The position numbers and the translations under genes are program-made. Shown piece after piece: positions 54,935-64,000 of a DNA stretch of 64,000 bases. The stretch is taken from NCBI GenBank assembly GCA_965644295.1, contig CBFFRP010000188.1, positions 1 to 64,000 of the forward strand, in the 5' to 3' direction. The stretch comes from Paraphysomonas bandaiensis (lineage: Eukaryota > Chrysophyceae). Below the pieces are notes generated by a model. The model was not told where the DNA came from. It searched no databases and saw only the letters and a program-made list of their open reading frames with translations. Numbering within the stretch: the stretch's first letter is position 1; every line of letters starts with the position of its first letter.

Positions 54935-56265
54935 TAGGGAATGTCTTATTATTAGCAATGTAGGCGTTTAAAAGTCAGTGCTTAACTCTGAAATCCTACG
55001 AAAGCTGCGTGTGCGTCACCGCAAGCACCAAGGTGCAACCAGTTTTGTACAAAAAGATTGTTGACAGAAACAAACTGAGCACTTACTGCCAGTTGAAAAA
55101 CGCAAGCAAGCTGCGAAAGAATAAACTACCACCTGCTAAGCTAAAGAGCATCATCTATCTGTATGATATAGTCGAGAGGTATAAGGAATTATTCACTCAT
55201 ATTTGCGTAGGTGGTGTTTTGATGACGTGTTGAGGTAAACCCCAAGCGAAGTGGATCATGACAGGAATCGTAGGAGTGCTTTTGTCTCTTTAGAGAGGTT
55301 TAACATTGTCTGTAAACTTTTGCAACAAGGTGAAGAATAACAGCCTGACCTAGATTATGTCCGGGTGCAATTTGATGATTTGATTCGTCAGTACCTTGGG
55401 ATGAAACTCTACCTGGGTGCAGACGGGGACATTGTTCAAAATTCAGATTTCAAAAACGAAGTAGTCAAAATTCAGTGTGGTAGAGTAAAGAAGAATTGCA
55501 CCGTGCTGAAAACACACAGGTGCGACACTTTTTGATAAATGATGTACCTGCGCACGAAGGTGACCTCCATGAAGAGAAAGATAGCGATGAGGAAGACAAG
55601 GCCATTGGTTTACATATAAGGACAACCTAAAGCGCAAGAAAGCGCGAGAAAAAATAAACTTCCAACACGATATCGTTGCATGAATCATTTTATAGCCCTA
55701 CCCTTATTTTTGCGGGGGGTTACTTAGAAGAGCTAAGATTATTATGACTGATTTTTGCAAGCGAAGGCCACCTAGACATCTCTCTATACATCTTAAAGCG
55801 TTAAAGTTTCTGCGTGCAAATTGGTATCTTTGATATGAGAGTGTAATTCAGAAAGTTATTCTAAATCCAACAACATAATTGCAACGCCAATAATTGGATA
55901 ATATAATGCACCCTCAACAAAGTCGGACTCGTACTTTTTCGTGGTGTACAAGGGACAATAATTAGTGTCCCTTGTGTAGGCATCTTGGGGACGAATAAAA
56001 CAGTCATCCGGGAATGGGCCCACCTCAAGGGCATTCGGGGTATTGGGCTGCCTGATAAGTCACGCATACACGCTAATTCACCTTAAGAACAGAGAGCGAG
56101 AGTGGTTGCACCTTGGTGCTTGCGGTGACGCACAAGCAGTTTTCGTAGCGTTAAATATAATAGGATATCAGAGTTAAGCACTAGTTAGTTAAATAGTTTG
56201 GCTACATCAGTTCTGACTCTTACACGCCTATTGCACATTGCTAATAATCAGACATTCACTACGTA
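54935..56265 (+). mobile_element. Degenerate DNA transposon (about 1.3 kb) with long terminal inverted repeats
   Basis: The left end (GTAGGGAATGTCTTATTATT through GTGCGTCACCGCAAGCACCA to about 55045) and the right end (inverted, about 56095-56265) match over about 110-170 bp. Inside, broken plus-strand reading frames occur at about 55040-55230 (NKLSTYCQLKNASKLRKNKL), 55330-55530, and before the right end (KTVIREWAHLKGIRGIGLP), the last matching the Cys-rich fragment at 27649-27870. Stops interrupt every frame, so it is inactive. Target duplication is not obvious; TTAA flanks are not seen here, so I do not assign a superfamily. Confidence 0.8.
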
Positions 56266-56344
56266 ATATAATGCAATATAGTTACAATTATTTTTGTTAA
56301 ATACCTGCCACCAATTAGTTGTCACATCAATCCTTACGCAAGCC

Positions 56345-56435
56345 TGCTGATGACCATTAATGATAATGCCACTATAATTGCGGGAACTGGGCACCCATTA
56401 ATGGGCCATTAGAGATTACCAGATACCAGGTCATA
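56345..56435. mobile_element. Palindromic MITE-like repeat, copy 2 (inverted relative to copy 1)
   Basis: TAATGCCACTATAATTGCGG, GAACTGGGCACCCATTAATG and GGCCATTAGAG match the reverse complement of the element at 46200-46310, with the middle shortened. It sits between two transposon ends (56095-56265 and 56452-56503), so nested insertion is likely. Confidence 0.7.
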
Positions 56436-56451
56436 TTAAGTTATTACATGT

Positions 56452-56503
56452 TCTGACTTTTACACGCCTATTGCAGCTAATAATAAGACAATCACTACTA
56501 TGT
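56452..56503 (-). mobile_element. Second, short copy of the transposon terminal repeat
   Basis: GTTCTGACTTTTACACGCCT, ATTGCAGCTAATAATAAGAC and AATCACTAC match the outer part of the right terminal repeat at 56205-56265. It suggests a second insertion or a duplicated end. Confidence 0.75.
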
Positions 56504-56758
56504 GTGTTGTTTATACTTTAGATAAGTCCTATTCAATCTCAATACCCCTCTCGGCTGATACGTACTATAATCTAATAACTAAAACTAGGAATATGTTATT
56601 GTCGATACTGAACCGATGGCTAGAACAGATTTCCATCCCTTTAATTCGATATCTAACCTTTGTCAAGTTCATTGCTAGGGACGCAATAAGTAATCACAAA
56701 GTAATACAGAACGTAAAAAGTATTCATAATCACTATTAGTTTAATGTGTATCACTATC

Positions 56759-59700
56759 TCATGACTTATTTAACTGTTTCTCAAGTTCTTCGTTGATCTT
56801 CTTAATACTCATCATCTTTCCACTTTTTAAAGCTTTAATACGCTGCATATCAGCCTTGTTCCCATGTGATGGTCGGCTACTACTGTCCCCATCTTTGTAT
56901 ACACTACTCCTCTGTTTTTTACTACGTGTTTTTTCTTTCTTTGGCAAACGAGGGGATTCCGGAGTACCCTGTTCCGCAATGGCCAAACTGTTTTCCATCA
57001 CATGTGCATTAACCCCTACATTAATTTCATCTTCGGAGACCTCTTCCAAACCCACATCAGAATCAACAGCTTTCTTGCTACTGGGGCGTTTGCGCTTTCG
57101 CTTGCGACCGGCCTTCTCACCATCAGTATCTAAACTAGATCTCGTCGCTTCCGATACTTGTACTTCCTGTTTCGGCTTAGATTTTTTTGCACTTTTCGTA
57201 GCTTCCTGCCCAACAGGTTCCTCATGGTCGGCATTAAACCCAACAGCTTGATGCTGAGCACCTGAATAGCATATACAATATAGTTACTGCACACGTAGAC
57301 ATGGATATCTCTATACAGCAACATGGCAATAGGGAACTATATCTATCTCATGCTTACCTGTTTGTTCTAACTCTTGCAGCATCGCCTCGGCTTTTTTCTG
57401 GCGAACAACCAAAGCTTTCCACTCCGAAGGGTTTCTTGCAAATAACTCCATCTGTGTCAAACGCATAACAACCTTTCCTTCACGGGTAGGGACTATTGCA
57501 CTGCGGTTTGTAGGATTGGCGAGGGCAGACACAATTCGTTCTTTGTCCACTTCTGAAGCATGTTCGTAACACTGTCTAAGGGTATGGTGGCCCACAGCAT
57601 GCGTAGCGAGAGCAACAAGGTTCGGCTGCTCAAGCATATAATTACATTAGTACAAACACACTACACTGTGAAAATACGACGGGTATTGTACAAAATCATA
57701 GATTTATATTGACGACGGTTATACATGCACGTAGATGCATGATATATAGGCCACATACCAAGATAAAATTCGAAAGAAGAAGTGATCTGCCTCGTCCATT
57801 ACTTTTGCAGGAAAAGAAGCCGTCCATGACACACCTGCACCAAAATACACCGTTTCATGGACCGTGGTAAATAGAATAAATAGAATACAACACATATTCC
57901 ACAGGCTGTGCATATATAGCGCACACACAGACAACCCATCCAAACAACCATCCAAAAGTTATGAAATTTGTTTTACGTGTAAAAATACCTGCTCATTGGT
58001 CCTGAACAACAGATACAAAGCAAAGTTTCTTCTGGAAGTCGACAAATTGCATTGCAAATAACTCGGCAGCATGAGGTTCCCTCCAATTCTAACATAGCCT
58101 GTATCCACATATTACGATTAATGCACATGTCACATAAATAGCTTACCCCTAAGAGCCGACTAGTTAGTATAGCCACCGGGCTATGTCCCGGAATGGCGTC
58201 TGAATTAGTACTTTGCATACTGGACTTATAATTCGAGTGGCCTTTGCTTTTTGCCGCAGGGGCATTGTGCGACATGTCCGCTTTAAACGGCTTGAACTTA
58301 TTAATCAATGCTCCGTCTAAAGCACTCCGAAACTCGCTTCCCTCAAAATCAAAATCTTGATGGCTCTCACTTTCTAGACCACTCCACACTCTTGTCACTT
58401 CAAGGCCTATGTAGTTCGATTGACAGCTCAATGTGTCATTACCACTTCCACGGTGGACGAGATATTTCTCCGCAGCTGAAGCAAGCTTTATCATCCATAA
58501 TACAACGCCACCTTTTTGTCTGACAAGATAGGGAAAGAGTTCAGGCTCTGCGAGAGCATTCTTCGACAAAAGCTTTTCCGTCTACAGGCCACACCAAGTT
58601 ACCATGAAGAGCTACATGAAACAGAGAGACGCTTTACCATGACAATGGCGGCAGTGAGGTGCTCCTCAGATTGCTCCGCAGAGATAAACTTATTGCTACT
58701 TATAGTCCAGGAGAATTCGCTTGTAAAACGTTTCATGATAGCTTGCAGTATAAAGTTTCCAACTCCGTCTCTAGCAAACTCAATCACAGTATCTGCGTTA
58801 TTTAGTAGGCACTTCTCAGTTAGCGGAATCAGGAACTCCAAACTGAAAGGAATTGAATGAGCTTCGTACATACTGCGAAAGAAATGTACCTTGCACACTC
58901 AATGATGGTCTCCAAAAAGTAACTTCCACTCTTATCACCCCCCATTGCATAATAAACCACCGCACATAGTTCTTCGCCACTATACACAAGAGATTAAATT
59001 TATAGGTGGATTACTAAAATGAATAGTTTACTTTTTATCGGGAGGAGAATCATATTCCAGCATACATCTAGCAATACGATGCGCCATTTCAGGACCGTCC
59101 TAATAGAGAGCGGTAAATTAGATCTTTAAGATATTCTGCATAAATTTATACCTGGACAATATGTGGGCTAAAAAGAATACGCAGCAATATGCCGAGCACA
59201 GCACAGCTAGAGGTGTTGGCCGCCAGCTCTTGCAGTTCCCTGCTAGCCCTACAATAACAATTAACTTTAGATACTTACATACCTTCGGACAAGTTTCTTA
59301 CCCCACATCTCCTCCTCCATGTGCAGGAGAGAGCAGGCCTTCTGCGGCCCTCTTCAGCGAATCTGTATGCTAAGAATCAGTGCACGATCCAGAAAATCAA
59401 GCAATTAAAGAGTGCAGATACCAAGCTAACAAAGTGCGCAAGTGCAGTGTAGAAAGTGACTGACAATATAATACCATGAAACGCTTCCGGGACACCGAAG
59501 CACACTCGACTGTCAAAGTGATACCCTCCTTTAACGATCAATTTGTCCATGGGCTCAGAAAGCGACACTGAATGCTGATGCTTCGATGCCTTTCCCTTTT
59601 TCTCGGATATTACGGGCATCCCAGATAAAAGACAGATTACTGAACGCAGTACATGGCTACCACACTGCTCCAATGCAATAAATTTGAATGATTCAAGAAC

Positions 59701-60138
59701 ACTCTGAACAAATTTCAGCACAGTTGACTCCAACACTTCATCTTCAACATCATGAGTTGCATTCGACTTTATTAAATGACATAAACGTGCTAAAATAGCT
59801 TGTACAACATGTGATGAATATCTATTTTGTGAGAGGAATATAACATATGGAGCACACCGGTTCATAATCTCCATCAGTTGTGTTGTGTTGGCAGCATAAC
59901 ATAACTTTTCGATAATATAATTTGTACGTCGATCACTTGCAGCACTAGCTGTACGATGTTTTATTTCATCCAATACATTATTCACGAGTATTTCTACACC
60001 ATCTGCATCAATCTCATCCAATTGAGCCTCTAACTGAGATAGATACACAGCTGTCTCTTCTTCCAGTCGACGAGGTTTCTCAAACTCCACATTACTCCCA
60101 TATGATGAGCTGGCTGTTTTCTCTTTATGTGAGGACAT
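56759..60138 (-). CDS. NOP9: NOP9, Pumilio-type nucleolar RNA-binding protein, multi-exon
   Basis: NOP9 binds the 20S pre-rRNA near site D and is needed for 40S subunit maturation. The start at 60138 gives MSSHKEKTASSSYGSNVEFE, then EEETAVYLSQLEAQLDEIDA. Pumilio-like repeats include RTNYIIEKLC, YSSHVVQAILARLCHLI, LEQCGSHVLRSVICLLSG, GVGNFILQAIMKRFTSEF and the 57.6 kb exon LVALATHAVGHHTLRQCYEH. The C-terminus (57.3-56.8 kb) is Lys-rich with several nuclear-localisation-like clusters (KKEKTRSKKQRSS), ending at 56759. Exon edges in the 58-59.4 kb part are approximate. A TPR- or Puf-only alternative is unlikely given NOP9-like repeats across the length. Confidence 0.85.
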
Positions 60139-60265
60139 GTTATGAATAATAGAATAGATGAGGATCAATGTGATGACTCTGAACTGTTCCAACAACTATA
60201 CAAACACGAAAGGCACCAGAGCCATCACTTCACACCATACCTCTCGACCTACACGTACCTACCTA

Positions 60266-60532
60266 CAGTACATACATACATACATACATACATACATACA
60301 TACATACATACATACATACATACATACATACATACATACATACATACATACATACATACATACATACATACATACATACATACATACATACATACATACA
60401 TACATACATACATACATACATACATACATACATACATACATACATACATACATACATACATACATACATACATACATACATACATACATACATACATACA
60501 TACATACATACATACATACATACATACATACA
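60266..60532. repeat. (TACA)n microsatellite, about 265 bp, between NOP9 and CMC2
   Basis: Some 65 uninterrupted TACA/CATA units between two divergent start codons (60138 minus, 60602 plus), so it occupies most of the shared promoter region. ORFs with Tyr-Ile-His-Thr repeats across it are artefacts. Confidence 0.97.
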
Positions 60533-60601
60533 GCAGTACAATCCCAGTGATCATAGTGGTTCATCTCACAACACTCACTCCTATTGACTATTCAACAAAC
60601 A

Positions 60602-60961
60602 ATGCATCCACCACTTTTTAGACCTCACCCTGATTGTGCAGAGGTACTCCACCTATTACCCTCTTCATTAACCTAACTGTCAGTATATCAGTATGTAAAT
60701 GCTCTAGTTGAGTGTCATGAAAAATACGCTATAGGTAACTGCACTCCCCTCATATCTCTCTATATTCATGAAAGTTATATAGGTAAATTTTTTGGGATGT
60801 GTAATCAAGACAAGAATGCTCTCGATAAGTGTTTTAGACTCGAGAAATTATCTCGAGCACAAAGAAACAAAGAAGCAGTTCCTCGTGGAACAAATCCATT
60901 AATGCAGCGTTCATTTGATGATCCATTTTTCCATAAAACAACAGACTCAGAGAGTTCTTAA
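60602..60961 (+). CDS. CMC2: CMC2-like cytochrome c oxidase assembly protein, 3 exons
   Basis: Too split to appear as one long ORF. Exon 1 is MHPPLFRPHPDCAE (60602-60643). A 48-nt intron (GTACTCC to ATATCAG) leads to YVNALVECHEKYAI. A second intron (GTAACTGC to TATATAG) leads to GKFFGMCNQDKNALDKCFRL and a tail ending DSESS at 60961. The MHP start, CHEKY, KFFGMCN and two CX9C motifs (C-AEYVNALVE-C and C-NQDKNALDK-C) are the hallmark of CMC1/CMC2 twin-CX9C proteins. These are imported by Mia40 into the intermembrane space and assist cytochrome c oxidase biogenesis. About 88 aa, as expected. It is divergent from NOP9. Confidence 0.9.
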
Positions 60962-61471
60962 AGCAATTCAATGGGAATGAATACTATAATGTAATGTGTC
61001 CCATTTAGGACTATAGCTGTACATTGACTTTTTCTGACTATTTCGAGTAGTGAAAGTAGTTTGAAATATTAATTGAATAATTGAATAATTGAAGGAGTGG
61101 ACTATATTCTGTAGTCGGACATATTAGTGACAACTGTATTCTTTTATTTGAATCTGAATCCATACTCCAAATTATATTCTAGGTTTCATCAGAATGTATT
61201 AAGATTCACTAATTCACTATATATATATCGTATACGTGAATACAACATAATACAATGAAATAACAATTTGCTGAATTATCATCAGACTATACAAGATATG
61301 CTTCTGTGTTATTGGGCCCAATCATCCTTACAATCGTGTTTGCTAGCATACTACATGGCTTTTTTCCTCATATGAAGCATTTTATTTTTACCCTTGATTC
61401 AATGTGTATCTCCCAATAAGTATCACAACTGGCTACAAATCTTTGCTGTATAATATGTAAGCAACTTGTTC
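60962..61471. other. Intergenic DNA downstream of CMC2
   Basis: AT-rich, with ATTGAATAATTGAATAATTG repeats at about 61070-61095. No gene recognised. Confidence 0.55.
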
Positions 61472-61602
61472 TACTGTACCAGGGCTAGGGAAAAATATAT
61501 TGCAATAATATATACTATTGACAGCCATTTTATCAGAAGCAATATTGATGGAATATTTGGTCGGTGCAATTAAATATATTGTTTCCTAGCCCTGTACTGT
61601 AC
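61472..61602. mobile_element. Short hAT-type MITE (115 bp) with perfect 8-bp target duplication
   Basis: The element 61480-61594 starts CAGGGCTAGGGAAAAATATA and ends with the inverted match ATATTGTTTCCTAGCCCTG. Both sides have TACTGTAC (61472-61479 and 61595-61602). The interior shares ATTGATGGAATATTTG with the larger element at 8288-8749, so both belong to one family. Confidence 0.9.
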
Positions 61603-61880
61603 TAAGTTCGTTTATAGTCTATATATAGAACTACCGTATGCTATACTTGCAAGATCAACTGTAGGGTAAAAGTATGTCTTTATAGCGCACAAAATTCATA
61701 GTTATTCCATCCACCATATCAAATAGTCAAATTAAATTAGAGTACGAACATGTACTGAAACCGAATTATCGTATTGGCACTAAATAATAGTTAAATATTT
61801 GTACAACTTATTTATATATACTAGCTACTCGTATATACTGCGGCTTAACTTTTACCAATTTATCATAAAAATGACAACAG
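61603..61880. other. Intergenic DNA
   Basis: AT-rich 3' region between the MITE and the PDZ gene's stop. No gene. Confidence 0.55.
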
Positions 61881-63760
61881 TTAAACCTTCCTAAAACGTA
61901 TTTTTACAGGTCTTTTACCGTTCTTTAGTGTGCTCACTACATGGGTATGTGAGAGATACTTTTCATCGTTTACTCCTAGCACCATATATCCTATTTGCAC
62001 CCCCAAAGTTTCTGCTGGTCCTTTGGGTACAATACTAGATACCACTGACTGCGCGTATACTCCCGGCCTCTCATCAAGACTCAGGCCAAGGTCGCCCTCC
62101 TATAACATAATCAACAGAAATTTTAATTGATGGAAAATAGTGCCAATTCACAGGAGGTCCTTACTATCTGCTAAGGAATAAATACAGTGTAAATCATACC
62201 TCTACAAATATAACTTCCAGCTCATCCTCTGTTAGTGGGTTCAACCGTTCTTCTCTCGTAGACATTTCATCAACCTACAGGACACTAGTAAATGATAGTA
62301 CACACCATTCTCATACAGCTAAGTATCAATCAATCAAAATATACATTGACCACAGCTTTTAACAATATACATATGACTTTGACGTACAAAAGCCATACAT
62401 GTAATCAATGAATACATTCTCTTATGAATACACACCTGGGAGGTGACAAGACGAATCATATCTTCTTTAACTACAGATTCACTTGAACTCCCTTGCTGTT
62501 TACTGCCTCCACTATCATCCCTTATAATGCTACTCCTCTCGGTTTTCATATTTTCATTAGTACTAAACGAAGTCGGCGATGAGTTTCCAGACGGCATTAT
62601 CCAAGACGACGCAGAGAACTGGGCTACAAATTGCGGGGAAATCGGCGAATCATTCTGCTTGCGCCTTATTACCAAAGTGATAGGATACTCAATGGCGGGT
62701 AATATCGTCATGAAATCGTCGTATCCCTCCACCCATCGGTCCTTGACGCCAATAACACAATCCCCCACATATATACCCTTGTCACTGGCATATCCACCTG
62801 TCACTACCTGCACTCAACAATTACTGATCGTAAAAAGATCTGATACGAAGAGACTATAACTACTAGTATTCCATATCAATTCTCAGAAAACAGTACACGA
62901 CTTAAATGTTGTGCAAACCCAAAATGTTGTAATGGAAAAGAATTCAATGTACATACTATATCTCACTCAAGGGCCTACACACACTTGAGGAAATTTTACG
63001 AGGTATGTACCTTCACAATCTCCGCCCTGCCACCTTGTCCACGAGCCACTGTCATCCCCAGAGGTGGACTGGAGAAAGTGACCCGGAAATCAAATTGCTG
63101 GCGCTTTGAATTCTGAAAGGCGAACATCACTATTAACTCATATACAGTAACGTTGGGCATGTGTGCATTGACTTCGAGATATCACAGGTATCGCAGGTTC
63201 ACACATATACATATACTCACAGTACTATCTCCATCTTTTATCCACTGGCTTATGTTAACGCCATCTTTGTCAGTATCAATGAAACCATTGTCGTCTTCCG
63301 CACCCTCATAATCTGGTGTCTTCCCAGACGAAGAATATTCAGATACGAAACAACGTCCACTAGTGCCAGTAACAGATATTGAAGTGACTAGATCATGATT
63401 ATCTATTGCAACGCGCAATTGTTCGTGTGAGATATGATCGGATTTCGAGCCGTCCTCGTAAACAATCTGTCTCAGATATTAAGTTGGGCAGAAACACATT
63501 TATACATGAATGAAACAAGCATTCAAATATATCAACAGCAAATTATGTAGACAAAGTAAACGATGCTGAACAGAAGTATAAAAGTTGTACATACAGCATG
63601 GAAATGAAGGTTTGGTACTGTACATGCCTCAAATGTTCCATCTTCATAAATTCGTTCTATAAATCCTATTCGACAACTAGAAGAAGACTTGTTTTCCAGC
63701 TCAGCCCCGTCCTCACTTCCAATATGAGCCGGGTCCAAAAGCACATAGACTTTACTGCCA
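61881..63760 (-). CDS. Two-PDZ scaffold protein, C-terminal part; 5' end probably outside or near the window edge
   Basis: On the minus strand, exons encode LLDPAHIGSEDGAELENKSS, IGFIERIYEDGTFEAC (63744-63600) and EDGSKSDHISHEQLRVAIDN (about 63470-63400), which look like two small beta-barrel (KOW/Tudor-like) motifs. Then comes a PDZ domain split by an intron (LGMTVARGQGGRAEIVK, then VVTGGYASDKGIYVGDCVIG, WVEGYDDFMTILPAIEYPIT), a Ser-rich linker, and a second PDZ (GDLGLSLDERPGVYAQSVVS, PAETLGVQIGYMVLGVNDEK) ending KIRFRKV at stop 61883-61881. A predicted acceptor at about 63766 means an upstream exon exists, and I could not find it inside the window. PDZ domains bind C-terminal peptides or lipids. 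Partner unknown. Confidence 0.78.
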
Positions 63761-64000
63761 ATCTATATACCATAATACACACATATAAGTAGCGATCGAT
63801 ATATATCGTATCCAACACACCACTGTTAGGACACACCACACTAAAGAGTACTCATGTGTGCACTTCACGAGAGCACAAATACAGCATGCATAATACAGTA
63901 CACTGAGTAGCATAAGCGCAGTGTCTAGACGCACAGTGATGTCAGTAAATATACTACACACAATACAGTAGTACGTGTATATAATAGGACAGCGAACTTT
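63761..64000. other. Window edge, intron or 5' part of the PDZ gene
   Basis: AT-rich with ATATATCG/ATACAG tracts. It probably contains an intron of the PDZ gene. No reading frame here looks coding. Confidence 0.4.

Noticed and set aside
54935-56265. Calling the transposon piggyBac
   Set aside because: A Cys-rich tail fits loosely, and one copy is preceded by TTAA (27513), but other copies have no TTAA flanks.
56793-57251. 152-aa plus-strand ORF
   Set aside because: Antisense to the Lys-rich NOP9 C-terminus, which gives a Phe/Leu/Ser-rich artefact.
60142-60621. Second set of Tyr-Ile-His-Thr ORFs
   Set aside because: Same cause; the repeat lies between two divergent genes and overlaps the CMC2 start region.

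Overview
This is nuclear DNA of a flagellated protist, and a stramenopile is my best guess. The genes are split by short GT-AG introns (roughly 45-100 nt), the DNA between them is AT-rich, and the first 2 kb carry eukaryotic rRNA genes whose 18S text looks stramenopile-like by eye. A tubulin polyglutamylase subunit (TPGS2) implies a flagellum or glutamylated axonemal tubulin.

Layout. 1-2040: minus-strand rDNA (28S 5' end, ITS2, 5.8S, ITS1, 3' part of 18S). The 18S stops abruptly and runs into eleven tandem copies of a 322-bp satellite (2041-5582) plus a degenerate tail. 6.7-10.1 kb: an unrecognised 480-aa protein, a hAT-type MITE with a perfect 8-bp target duplication, and a mitochondrial two-domain ABM-fold protein. 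10.6-16.7 kb: one long gene joining a myosin motor and IQ neck to a complete phospholipase C module (PH, EF-like, X, Y, C2) whose catalytic histidines are gone. 16.7-26.2 kb: gene-poor, with a basic disordered protein, an ankyrin/zinc-finger protein, a decayed transposase-like region and minisatellites. 26.3-37.2 kb: eIF3k, SF3B3, GDP-mannose 4,6-dehydratase and a small membrane protein, separated by transposon remnants. 37.9-46 kb: a TIR-like/TPR protein, TPGS2, a discoidin-like protein and a TPR-like protein. 46.7-54 kb: a LacZ-type GH2 beta-galactosidase with a hydrophobic N-terminal anchor, and mitochondrial dihydrolipoyl dehydrogenase. 54-56.5 kb: a degenerate transposon with long terminal inverted repeats. 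56.8-63.8 kb: NOP9, CMC2 (divergent pair sharing a TACA-repeat promoter), a second hAT MITE and a two-PDZ protein that is probably cut by the window edge.

The genes do not form an operon or one pathway. Most are housekeeping: translation initiation, splicing, ribosome biogenesis, mitochondrial metabolism and cytochrome oxidase assembly, nucleotide-sugar synthesis. The standout is the myosin-pseudo-PLC fusion, a motor that apparently carries a lipid-binding but catalytically dead PLC scaffold as its tail. I know of no described protein with this architecture, but I could not search. Intron boundaries were assigned by eye from GT-AG signals and reading-frame continuity, so exon edges are predictions.
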